Below are positions 23,501-34,091 of a stretch of 64,000 bases of DNA, piece after piece (position 1 is the first letter of the stretch; every line of letters begins with the position of its first letter). The stretch is from Rhabditoides inermis (Eukaryota; Nematoda; Chromadorea; Rhabditida; Rhabditidae): positions 88,419-152,418 of the forward strand of contig CAWZYM010000189.1 in NCBI GenBank assembly GCA_963966185.1, written 5' to 3'. The notes under the pieces were generated by a model. That model worked only from the letters and a program-made list of their open reading frames with translations, was not told where the DNA came from and did not search any database. A program made the translations under genes and the position numbers.

Positions 23501-26500
23501 TCTGCTGACTGAATTGAAGCAGCCACAGAGCAGTGGTCAGGTGGCCGAGTGGTTAAGGCGTTGGACTGCTAATCCAATGGAATTTTCCCGCGTGAGTTCG
23601 AATCTCATCCTGATCGAATGTTTTGCGGTGTTCGATTCACTGCAGAGATGGTTTCACGCGCGACTCTCGGTGGATAGAGTGGAAGACAGCCGTGGGGGTA
23701 TAGCTCAGGGGTAGAGCGCTCGCTTCGCATGCGAGAAGTCTGGGGTTCACGTCCCCATACCTCCAAATGTTTTGCTGTCGCCGGAACGCGGAGTATTCCC
23801 TCTGCTGACTGAAATGAAGCAGCCACAGAGCAGTGGTCAGGTGGCCGAGTGGTTAAGGCGTTGGACTGCTAATCCAATGGGATTTTCCCGCATGAGTTCG
23901 AATCTGATCCTGATCGAATCTTTTGCGGTGTTCGTTTCACTGCAGAGATGGTTTCACGCGCGACTCTCGGTGGATAGAGTGGAAGACAGCCGTGGGGGTA
24001 TAGCTCAGGGGTAGAGCGCTCGCTTCGCATGCGAGAAGTCTGGGGTTCAATTCCCCATACCTCCAAATGTTTTGCTGTCGCCGGAACGCGGAGTATTCCC
24101 TCTGCTGACTGAATTGAAGCAGCCACAGAGCAGTGGTCAGGTGGCCGAGTGGTTAAGGCGTTGGACTGCTAATCCAATGGGATTTTCCCGCGTGAGTTCG
24201 AATCTCACCCTGATCGAATCTTTTGCGGTGTTCGTTTCACTGCAGAGATGGTTTCACGCGCGACTCTCGGTGGATAGAGTGGAAGATAGCCGTGGGGGTA
24301 TAGCTCAGGGGTAGAGCGCTCGCTTCGCATGCGAGAAGTCTGGGGTTCAATTCCCCATACCTCCAAATGTTTTGCTGTCGCCGGAACGCGGAGTATTCCC
24401 TCTGCTGACTGAATTGAAGCAGCCACAGAGCAGTGGTCAGGTGGCCGAGTGGTTAAGGCGTTGGACTGCTAATCCAATGGGATTTTCCCGCGTGAGTTCG
24501 AATCTCATCCTGATCGAATGTTTTGCGGTGTTCGATTCACTGCAGAGATGGTTTCACGCGCGACTCTCGGTGGATAGAGTGGAAGACAGCCGTGGGGGTA
24601 TAGCTCAGGGGTAGAGCGCTCGCTTCGCATGCGAGAAGTCTGGGGTTCAATTCCCCATACCTCCAAATGTTTTGCTGTCGCCGGAACGCGGAGTATTCCC
24701 TCTGCTGACTGAATTGAAGCAGCCACAGAGCAGTGGTCAGGTGGCCGAGTGATTAATGCGTTGGACTGCTAATCCAATAGGATTTTCCCGCGTGAGTTCG
24801 AATCTCATCCTGATCGAATCTTTTGCGGTGTTCGTTTCACTGCAGAGATGGTTTCACGCGCGACTCTCGGTGGATAGAGTGGAAGACAGCCGTGGGGGTA
24901 TAGCTCAGGGGTAGAGCGCTCGCTTCGCATGCGAGAAGTCTGGGGTTCAATTCCCCATACCTCCAAATGTTTTGCTGTCGCCGGAACGCGGAGTATTCCC
25001 TCTACTGACTGAATTGAAGCAGCCACAGAGCAGTGGTCAGGTGGCCGAGTGGTTAAGGCGTTGGACTGCTAATCCAATGGGATTTTCCCGCGTGAGTTCG
25101 AATCTCATCCTGATCGAATCTTTTGCGGTGTTCGTTTCACTGCAAAGATGGTTTCACGCGCGACTCTCGGTGGATAGAGTGGAAGACAGCCGTGGGGGTA
25201 TAGCTCAGGGGTAGAGCGCTCGCTTCGCATGCGAGAAGTCTGGGGTTCAATTCCCCATACCTCCAAGTGTTTTGCTGTTGCCGGAACACGGAGAATTCCC
25301 TCTGCTGACTGAATTGAAGCAGCCACAGAGCAGTGGTCAGGTGGCCGAGTGGTTAAGGCGTTGGACTGCTAATCCAATGGGATTTTCCCGCGTGAGTTCG
25401 AATCTCATCCTGATCGAATGTTTTGCGGTGTTCGATTCACTGCAGAGATGGTTTCACGCGCGACTCTCGGTGGATAGAGTGGAAGACAGCCGTGGGGGTA
25501 TAGCTCAGGGGTAGAGCGCTCGCTTCGCATGCGAGAAGTCTGGGGTTCAATTCCCCATACCTCCAAATGTTTTGCTGTCGCCGGAACACGGAGTATTCCC
25601 TCTGCTGACTGAATTGAAGCAGCCACAGAGCAGTGGTCATATGGCCGAGTGGTTAAGGCGTTGGACTGCTAATCCAATGGGATTTTCCCGCGTGAGTTCG
25701 AATCTCATCCTGATCGAATCTTTTGCGGTGTTCGTTTCACTGCAGAGATGGTTTCACGCGCGACTCTCGGTGGATAGAGTGGAAGACAGCCGTGGGGCTA
25801 TAGCTCAGGGGTAGAGCGCTCGCTTCGCATGCGAGAAGTCTGGGGTTCAATTCCCCATACCTCCAAATGTTTTGCTGTTGCCGGAACACGGAGTATTCCC
25901 TCTGCTGACTGAATTGAAGCAGCCACAGAGCAGTGGTCAGGTGGCCGAGTGGTTAAGGCGTTGGACTGCTAATCCAATGGGATTTTCCCGCGTGAGTTCG
26001 AATCTCATACTGATCGAATCTTTTGCGGTGTTCGTTTCACTGCAGAGATGGTTTCACGCGCGACTCTCGGTGAATAGAGTGGAAGACAGCCGTGGGGGTA
26101 TAGCTCAGGGGTAGAGCGCTCGCTTCGCATGCGAGAAGTCTGGGGTTCAATTCCCCATACCTCCAAATGTTTTGCTGTTGCCGGAACACGGAGTATTCCC
26201 TCTGCTGACTGAATTGAAGCAGCCACAGAGTAGTGGTCAGGTAGCCGAGTTGTTAAGGCGTTGGACTGCTAATCCAATGGGATTTTCCCGCGTGAGTTCG
26301 AATCTCATCCTGATCGAATCTTTTGCGGTGTTCGTTTCACTGCAGAGATGGTTTCACGCGCGACTCTCGGTGGATAGAGTGGAAGACAGCCGTGGGGGTA
26401 TAGCTCAGGGGTAGAGCGCTCGCTTCGCATGCGAGAAGTCTGGGGTTCAATTCCCCATACCTCCAAATGTTTTGCTGTTGCCGGAACACGGAGTATTCCC

Positions 26501-27064
26501 TCTACTGACTGAATTGAAGCAGCCACAGAGCAGTGGTCAGGTGGCCGAGTGGTTAAGGCGTTGGACTGCTAATCCAATGGGATTTTCCCGCGTGAGTTCG
26601 AATCTCATCCTGATCGAATCTTTTGCGGTGTTCGTTTCACTGCAAAGATGGTTTCACGCGCGACTCTCGGTGGATAGAGTGGAAGACAGCCGTGGGGGTA
26701 TAGCTCAGGGGTAGAGCGCTCGCTTCGCATGCGAGAAGTCTGGGGTTCAATTCCCCATACCTCCAAGTGTTTTGCTGTTGCCGGAACACGGAGAATTCCC
26801 TCTGCTGACTGAATTGAAGCAGCCACAGAGCAGTGGTCAGGTGGCCGAGTGGTTAAGGCGTTGGACTGCTAATCCAATGGGATTTTCCCGCGTGAGTTCG
26901 AATCTCATCCTGATCGAATGTTTTGCGGTGTTCGATTCACTGCAGAGATGGTTTCACGCGCGACTCTCGGTGGATAGAGTGGAAGACAGCCGTGGGGTAT
27001 AGCTCAGGGGTAGAGCGCTCGCTTCGCATGCGAGAAGTCTGGGGTTCACGTCCCCATACCTCCA
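14535..27064 (+). tRNA. 42 tRNA-Ser(GCT)/tRNA-Ala(CGC) pairs, period 300 bp
   Basis: Ser genes start at 14535+300k and Ala genes at 14694+300k, k=0-41. Variants recur from the previous block. Ser acceptor GGTCATA at 14835, 21435, 25635; D-arm variant TGATTAATGC at 20535, 24735; GAGTTGTTAA at 15435, 21735, 26235; CTGAT T stem at 16635, 17835, 19935, 23835; an anticodon-stem mismatch (TTGGT) at 18135. Ala T loop TTCACGT at 16494, 17694, 19794, 23694, 26994; acceptor end CTTC at 15594, 17094, 18894, 22794; acceptor GGGGCTA (mismatch) at 21594, 25794; the Ala at 26994 has also lost one G from its 5' acceptor strand. Confidence 0.93.
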
Positions 27065-27133
27065 AATGTTTTGCTGTCGCCGGAACGCGGAGTATTCCCT
27101 CTGCTGACTGAAATGAAGCAGCCACAGAGCAGT

Positions 27134-30100
27134 GGTCAGGTGGCCGAGTGGTTAAGGCGTTGGACTGCTAATCCAATGGAATTTTCCCGCATGAGTTCGA
27201 ATCTGATCCTGATCGAATCTTTTGCGGTGTTCGTTTCACTGCAGAGATGGTTTCACGCGCGACTCTCGGTGGATAGAGTGGAAGACAGCCGTGGGGGTAT
27301 AGCTCAGGGGTAGAGCGCTCGCTTCGCATGCGAGAAGTCTGGGGTTCAATTCCCCATACCTCCAAATGTTTTTCTGTCGCCGGAACGCGGAGTATTCCCT
27401 CTGCTGACTGAATTGAAGCAGCCACAGAGCAGTGGTCAGGTGGCCGAGTGGTTAAGGCGTTGGACTGCTAATCCAATGGGATTTTCCCGCGTGAGTTCGA
27501 ATCTCACCCTGATCGAATCTTTTGCGGTGTTCGTTTCACTGCAGAGATGGTTTCACGCGCGACTCTCGGTGGATAGAGTGGAAGACAGCCGTGGGGGTAT
27601 AGCTCAGGGGTAGAGCGCTCGCTTCGCATGCGAGAAGTCTGGGGTTCAATTCCCCATACCTCCAAATGTTTTGCTGTTGCCGGAACACGGAGTATTCCCT
27701 CTGCTGACTGAATTGAAGCAGCCACAGAGCAGTGGTCAGGTGGCCGAGTGGTTAAGGCGTTGGACTGCTAATCCAATGGGATTTTCCCGCGTGAGTTCGA
27801 ATCTCATCCTGATCGAATCTTTTGCGGTGTTCGTTTCACTGCAGAGATGGTTTCACGCGCGACTCTCGGTGGATAGAGTGGAAGATAGCCGTGGGGGTAT
27901 AGCTCAGGGGTAGAGCGCTGTCTTCGCATGCGAGAAATCTGGGGTTCAATTCCCCATACCTCCAAATGTTTTGCTGTCGCCGGAACGCGGAGTATTCCCT
28001 CTGCTGACTGAATTGAAGCAGCCACAGAGCAGTGGTCAGGTGGCCGAGTGGTTAAGGCGTTGGACTGCTAATCCAATGGGATTTTCCCGCGTGAGTTCGA
28101 ATCTCATCCTGATCGAATGTTTTGCGGTGTTCGATTCACTGCAGAGATGGTTTCACGCGCGACTCTCGGTGGATAGAGTGGAAGACAGCCGTGGGGGTAT
28201 AGCTCAGGGGTAGAGCGCTCGCTTCGCATGCGAGAAGTCTGGGGTTCAATTCCCCATACCTCCAAATGTTTTGCTGTCGCCGGAACGCGGAGTATTCCCT
28301 CTGCTGACTGAATTGAAGCAGCCACAGAGCAGTGGTCAGGTGGCCGAGTGGTTAAGGCGTTGGACTGCTAATCCAATGGGATTTTCCCGCGTGAGTTCGA
28401 ATCTCATCCTGATCGAATCTTTTGCGGTGTTCGTTTCACTGCAGAGATGGTTTCACGCGCGACTCTCGGTGGATAGAGTGGAAGACAGCCGTGGGGGTAT
28501 AGCTCAGGGGTAGAGCGCTCGCTTCGCATGCGAGAAGTCTGGGGTTCAATTCCCCATACCTCCAAATGTTTTGCTGTCGCCGGAACGCGGAGTATTCCCT
28601 CTGCTGACTGAATTGAAGCAGCCACAGAGCAGTGGTCAGGTGGCCGAGTGGTTAAGGCGTTGGACTGCTAATCCAATGGGATTTTCCCGCGTGAGTTCGA
28701 ATCTCATCCTGATCGAATCTTTTGCGGTGTTCGTTTCACTGCAGAGATGGTTTCACGCGCGACTCTCGGTGGATAGAGTGGAAGATAGCCGTGGGGGTAT
28801 AGCTCAGGGGTAGAGCGCTCGCTTCGCATGCGAGAAGTCTGGGGTTCAATTCCCCATACCTCCAAATGTTTTGCTGTCGCCGGAACGCGGAGTATTCCCT
28901 CTGCTGACTGAATTGAAGCATCCACAGAGCAGTGGTCAGGTGGCCGAGTGGTTAAGGCGTTGGACTGCTAATCCAATGGGATTTTCCCGCGTGAGTTCGA
29001 ATCTCATCCTGATCGAATGTTTTGCGGTGTTCGATTCACTGCAGAGATGGTTTCACGCGCGACTCTCGGTGGATAGAGTGGAAGACAGCCGTGGGGGTAT
29101 AGCTCAGGGGTAGAGCGCTCGCTTCGCATGCGAGAAGTCTGGGGTTCAATTCCCCATACCTCCAAATGTTTTGCTGTCGCCGGAACACGGAGTATTCCCT
29201 CTGCTGACTGAATTGAAGCAGCCACAGAGCAGTGGTCATATGGCCGAGTGGTTAAGGCGTTGGACTGCTAATCCAATGGGATTTTCCCGCGTGAGTTCGA
29301 ATCTCATCCTGATCGAATCTTTTGCGGTGTTCGTTTCACTGCAGAGATGGTTTCACGCGCGACTCTCGGTGGATAGAGTGGAAGATAGCCGTGGGGGTAT
29401 AGCTCAGGGGTAGAGCGCTCGCTTCGCATGCGAGAAGTCTGGGGTTCAATTCCCCATACCTCCAAATGTTTTGCTGTTGCCGGAACACGGAGTATTCCCT
29501 CTACTGACTGAATTGAAGCAGCCACAGAGCAGTGGTCAGGTGGCCGAGTGGTTAAGGCGTTGGACTGCTAATCCAATGGGATTTTCCCGCGTGAGTTCGA
29601 ATCTCATCCTGATCGAATCTTTTGCGGTGTTCGTTTCACTGCAAAGATGGTTTCACGCGCGATTCTCGGTGGATAGAGTGGAAGACAGCCGTGGGGGTAT
29701 AGCTCAGGGGTAGAGCGCTCGCTTCGCATGCGAGAAGTCTGGGGTTCAATTCCCCATACCTCCAAGTGTTTTGCTGTTGCCGGAACACGGAGTATTCCCT
29801 CTGCTGACTGAATTGAAGCAGCCACAGAGCAGTGGTCAGGTGGCCGAGTGGTTAAGGCGTTGGACTGCTAATCCAATGGGATTTTCCCGCGTGAGTTCGA
29901 ATCTCATCCTGATCGAATGTTTTGCGGTGTTCGATTCACTGCAGAGATGGTTTCACGCGCGACTCTCGGTGGATAGAGTGGAAGACAGCCGTGGGGGTAT
30001 AGCTCAGGGGTAGAGCGCTCGCTTCGCATGCGAGAAGTCTGGGGTTCAATTCCCCATACCTACAAATGTTTTGCTGTCGCCGGAACGCGGAGTATTCCCT

Positions 30101-31862
30101 CTGCTGACTGAATTGAAGCAGCCACAGAGCAGTGGTCAGGTGGCCGAGTGATTAATGCGTTGGACTGCTAATCCAATAGGATTTTCCCGCGTGAGTTCGA
30201 ATCTCATCCTGATCGAATCTTTTGCGGTGTTCGTTTCACTGCAGAGATGGTTTCACGCGCGACTCTCGGTGGATAGAGTGGAAGACAGCCGTGGGGGTAT
30301 AGCTCAGGGGTAGAGCGCTCGCTTCGCATGCGAGAAGTCTGGGGTTCAATTCCCCATACCTCCAAATGTTTTGCTGTCGCCGGAACACGGAGTATTCCCT
30401 CTGCTGACTGAATTGAAGCAGCCACAGAGCAGTGGTCAGGTGGCCGAGTGGTTAAGGCGTTGGACTGCTAATCCAATGGGATTTTCCCGCGTGAGTTCGA
30501 ATCTCATCCTGATCGAATGTTTTGCGGTGTTCGATTCACTGCAGAGATGGTTTCACGCGCGACTCTCGGTGGATAGAGTGGAAGACAGCCGTGGGGGTAT
30601 AGCTCAGGGGTAGAGCGCTCGCTTCGCATGCGAGAAGTCTGGGGTTCAATTCCCCATACCTCCAAATGTTTTGCTGTCGCCGGAACGCGGAGTATTCCCT
30701 CTGCTGACTGAAATGAAGCAGCCACAGAGCAGTGGTCAGGTGGCCGAGTGGTTAAGGCGTTGGACTGCTAATCCAATGGGATTTTCCCGCGTGAGTTCGA
30801 ATCTGATCCTGATCGAATCTTTTGCGGTGTTCGTTTCACTGCAGAGATGGTTTCACGCGCGACTCTCGGTGGATAGAGTGGAAGACAGCCGTGGGGGTAT
30901 AGCTCAGGGGTAGAGCGCTCGCTTCGCATGCGAGAAGTCTGGGTTCAATTCCCCATACCTCCAAATGTTTTGCTGTTGCCGGAACACGGAGTATTCCCTC
31001 TGCTGACTGAATTGAAGCAGCCACAGAGCAGTGGTCAGGTGGCCGAGTGGTTAAGGCGTTGGACTGCTAATCCAATGGGATTTTCCCGCGTGAGTTCGAA
31101 TCTCATCCTGATCGAATCTTTTGCGGTGTTCGTTTCACTGCAAAGATGGTTTCACGCGCGACTCTCGGTGGATAGAGTGGAAGACAACCGTGGGGGTATA
31201 GCTCAGGGGTAGAGCGCTCGCTTCGCATGCGAGAAGTCTGGGGTTCAATTCCCCATACCTCCAAGTGTTTTGCTGTTGCCGGAACACGGAGTATTCCCTC
31301 TGCTGACTGAATTGAAGCAGCCACAGAGCAGTGGTCAGGTGGCCGAGTGGTTAAGGCGTTGGACTGCTAATCCAATGGGATTTTCCCGCGTGAGTTCGAA
31401 TCTCATCCTGATCGAATGTTTTGCGGTGTTCGATTCACTGCAGAGATGGTTTCACGCGCGACTCTCGGTGGATAGAGTGGAAGACAGCCGTGGGGGTATA
31501 GCTCAGGGGTAGAGCGCTCGCTTCGCATGCGAGAAGTCTGGGTTCAATTCCCCATACCTCCAAATGTTTTGCTGTTGCCGGAACACGGAGTATTCCCTCT
31601 GCTGACTGAATTGAAGCAGCCACAGAGCAGTGGTCAGGTGGCCGAGTGGTTAAGGCGTTGGACTGCTAATCCAATGGGATTTTCCCGCGTGAGTTCGAAT
31701 CTCATCCTGATCGAATCTTTTGCGGTGTTCGTTTCACTGCAAAGATGGTTTCACGCGCGACTCTCGGTGGATAGAGTGGAAGACAGCCGTGGGGGTATAG
31801 CTCAGGGGTAGAGCGCTCGCTTCGCATGCGAGAAGTCTGGGTTCAATTCCCCATACCTCCAA
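27134..31862 (+). tRNA. 16 tRNA-Ser(GCT)/tRNA-Ala(CGC) pairs, right end of array 1
   Basis: Ser genes start at 27134+300k (k=0-12), then 31033, 31333 and 31632; each Ala starts 159 nt later. The Ala at 27893 has a damaged anticodon stem (CTGTC opposite GCGAG) although its anticodon is still CGC. The Ala copies at 30893, 31492 and 31791 carry the one-G deletion before the T stem that is also present in unit 2 at the other edge. The Ser at 29234 has the broken GGTCATA acceptor and the Ser at 30134 the TGATTAATGC D arm. Confidence 0.92.
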
Positions 31863-31930
31863 ATGTTTTGCTGTTGCCGGAACACGGAGTATTCCCTCTG
31901 CTGACTGAATTGAAGCAGCCACAGAGCAGT

Positions 31931-31997
31931 GGTCAGGTGGCCGAGTGGTTAAGGCGTTGGACTGCTAATCCAATGGGATTTTCCCGCGTGAGTTCGA
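31931..31997 (+). pseudogene. Truncated tRNA-Ser(GCT) at the end of array 1
   Basis: The sequence matches the Ser tRNA from the acceptor 5' strand through the T loop (GAGTTCGA) and then switches to unrelated DNA (GGCGCTTTTTT). The 3' half of the T arm and the acceptor 3' strand are missing, so it cannot fold as a tRNA, although part of the B box remains. This marks the array breakpoint. Confidence 0.93.
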
Positions 31998-32649
31998 GGC
32001 GCTTTTTTCTAAGATGACAGAAGATTCGCATGTTCACAGTAAATGGGCGCGCGAATAAGATCGCAATCGCATGAGATGAGACAAGCGAGATCATCACTGT
32101 GTGAGACGACACAATGAACACAGTCGATTCTCATGGAAAAAGTGGAATATACTAATGGAAGCAGATTCTTATGGTATGGTGTATTCGATTGTTCTTTCGT
32201 CGCGGTGTAATACGTGTAATGAAGACCAGAAAAAATCAAACAACGATTCAACCGCCTTGATAGAAAAAGACACCACCTTTTACGAATATAAATCAGTTCT
32301 AGTAAAAGCTTACTGTGAAAGCAGTTTTTAAAAGTATTTTAAAGCTCGCTGACCTATGCATTTCTGACGTTTTTGATCAATTGTGCGGGTTGTGCTCACC
32401 AATCCCAATCACAGACAATTTTAAACGAAATAGCGACAGTTTTGCGACAATCAGATACGAACGTTATTATTCATTGAACGGGAATTCCGCGTGGATACTG
32501 TCAACTGTCACTTACACTCGTTGACATAGAGAATGTAGTTCGTTTATACGTTCATTGATTAACTTTTAGTGGACGATGTGGCATTGAGTGGGGGATGTGT
32601 TGTAAAATACAATACATTACAATACTTTTTTAATAATATGTATTCACAT
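31998..32649. other. Gene-free gap between array 1 and the CAP gene
   Basis: AT-rich, with only short accidental reading frames. I see no domain, RNA gene or strong repeat here. Confidence 0.5.
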
Positions 32650-34056
32650 TCATTTATTAATGCACAGTCCCTCTCTGTCGACCGTAGTTCCAGCGGGACA
32701 GTTGGATCCGGTCACTCCGGGAGTGTAGAAAGAGAAGAAGGAGAAGGGGAGACTGAAATGAAGGCTGGTCCTTTCGGAAAGTAGAGGTCAGTATCGCAAT
32801 TCTTTTCATACTTTCGAGGTTCTGTGGGAAAAGACTGGAGAATGGATGTATTATCAGGAATGAAAACATATTGCCGGGGGCGCGGCTCAGTGGATAGAGC
32901 GTTCGTCTCTCAATCTCATGGTCGCTGGTTCGATCCCCCTCGGAGTCAACCATTCTTGCGAAATTCACCAAGCCCCTGTGGTGTGGCAATCCACTCTCAT
33001 GGCAGCCAGAAGGCGTCACAGCACCATCTACGGACTCAAGAACGGAATTCAAGACGTCCGACGCCACCCAACCCAACTACCCCTGCTGACGTCGTCGTAA
33101 TCCAAGAACCCTATCTTGTTCTCGACTAGGAGGACCCCGGATTCAACCGGCTAAACAAAACAAAAAATTGCTTCGAGAGTAGCTTGAAGATACTCGAGTG
33201 TTTTGGATTTCGATATGGATTTGGAGGTTTTGAAAAGCCTCACGGATGGTTGTAGTGACAGACAACGCGGATGACATCGCCACAATTGACAGACGAGCAA
33301 CCGATGCGAGAGGAGCGGGCGTGCAACATCTGAAAGAGAGAGAAGGAGGGAGGGAGGGAGGAAGGGAAAGAGGGAGAGAGGGAGAGAGGGAGGGAGGGAG
33401 AGAGAGGGAGAGAGAGAGGGGGAGAGAGATATACCTGGGCCGCATTGTATCCATCCTCGTTCTCTCCCCTTGCCAACTCGGCGATCCTCCCGCTCCACTC
33501 CAACACAGCCAGCTCTCCCTTCTTCTTATTCCCAGCGCCCGTACTCCTGGGAATAAGTTATGCTCACAAACGGTACGGCTCGAACTCATGTACACACATG
33601 AACATGTCTCGGCTGGACCCCTACTAGTAGGAGACTAGAAACTGTCCTACAGAAACTTTCCTAGTCAGTCGTACGTATGTAATTGACTGGCTAGTTTCCT
33701 AGTAAAGCCCCTATCATCTAGTCAATTATGTAGGAAGGGGCATCCAACCTCTAGTCTCCTACTAGGTGGTTCCAGGCTGTGGGGAGAAAGCGCGAGAAAA
33801 AGGCGAGAGAGTGTGTAGAGAAGATAAACGTTTACAGGGATCAGCTAACTCGAGCTGTACCGTACTAAGAACTCAAATCAAACTGTAACAAGGATCTTTT
33901 TCCATGCCTTTTTCTGTTCACGTTGAAAGAAACCTGAACCTGCTTTCACTCACTTGTAGAGGGCAACGATCTCCCCGTCTGGATAGGACTCGGATCCCGA
34001 GCCACAAGTGCTGGCACGACGCCAAGCCGATTCTTCCAGTTCACACGACCAGGACT

Positions 34057-34091
<35 letters not shown>

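Larger units (their letters stand above)
3361..31997 (+). repeat. tRNA array 1: about 95 tandem 300-bp units, each tRNA-Ser(GCT) + tRNA-Ala(CGC)
   Basis: A head-to-tail array of a 300-bp unit. Each unit holds a 54-bp leader, an 82-nt tRNA-Ser(GCT), a 77-bp spacer, a 72-nt tRNA-Ala(CGC) and a short tail. Both tRNAs are followed within about 4 nt by TTTT, the RNA polymerase III terminator. Length changes that shift the register: one 22-bp duplication in unit 3 and 1-bp deletions near 3931, 14462, 26996, 30941, 31541 and 31840. Ser genes start at 3415, 3715 and 4014; then 4336+300k (k=0-33); 14535+300k (k=0-41); 27134+300k (k=0-12); then 31033, 31333, 31632 and a truncated copy at 31931. Each Ala gene starts 159 nt after its Ser gene (181 nt in unit 3). 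Units are nearly identical and their variants are arranged in higher-order repeats. The array stops abruptly inside the last Ser gene. Confidence 0.97.

Noticed and set aside
3394..31811. Scores of near-identical 60-94-residue reading frames on both strands of the arrays (for example WLRRWTANPMGFSRVSSNLI)
   Set aside because: They are translations of the tRNA-Ser/tRNA-Ala units and spacers; the sequence is fully explained by tRNA structure, and the frames exist on both strands because the unit length is a multiple of three.
3361..31997. Regularly spaced repeats as a possible CRISPR array
   Set aside because: The whole 300-bp unit is repeated without unique spacers, the unit contains tRNA genes, and the genome is eukaryotic.
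32876..32945. A functional tRNA gene
   Set aside because: A and B boxes are present but the anticodon arm does not pair and the acceptor ends do not match; it fits a tRNA-derived SINE head.
33143..33638. Several 85-150-residue frames rich in Ser/Pro/Leu or Glu/Gly/Arg around 33150-33640
   Set aside because: They are read through a GA/CT microsatellite in a CAP intron; the true coding pieces there are two short CAP exons.
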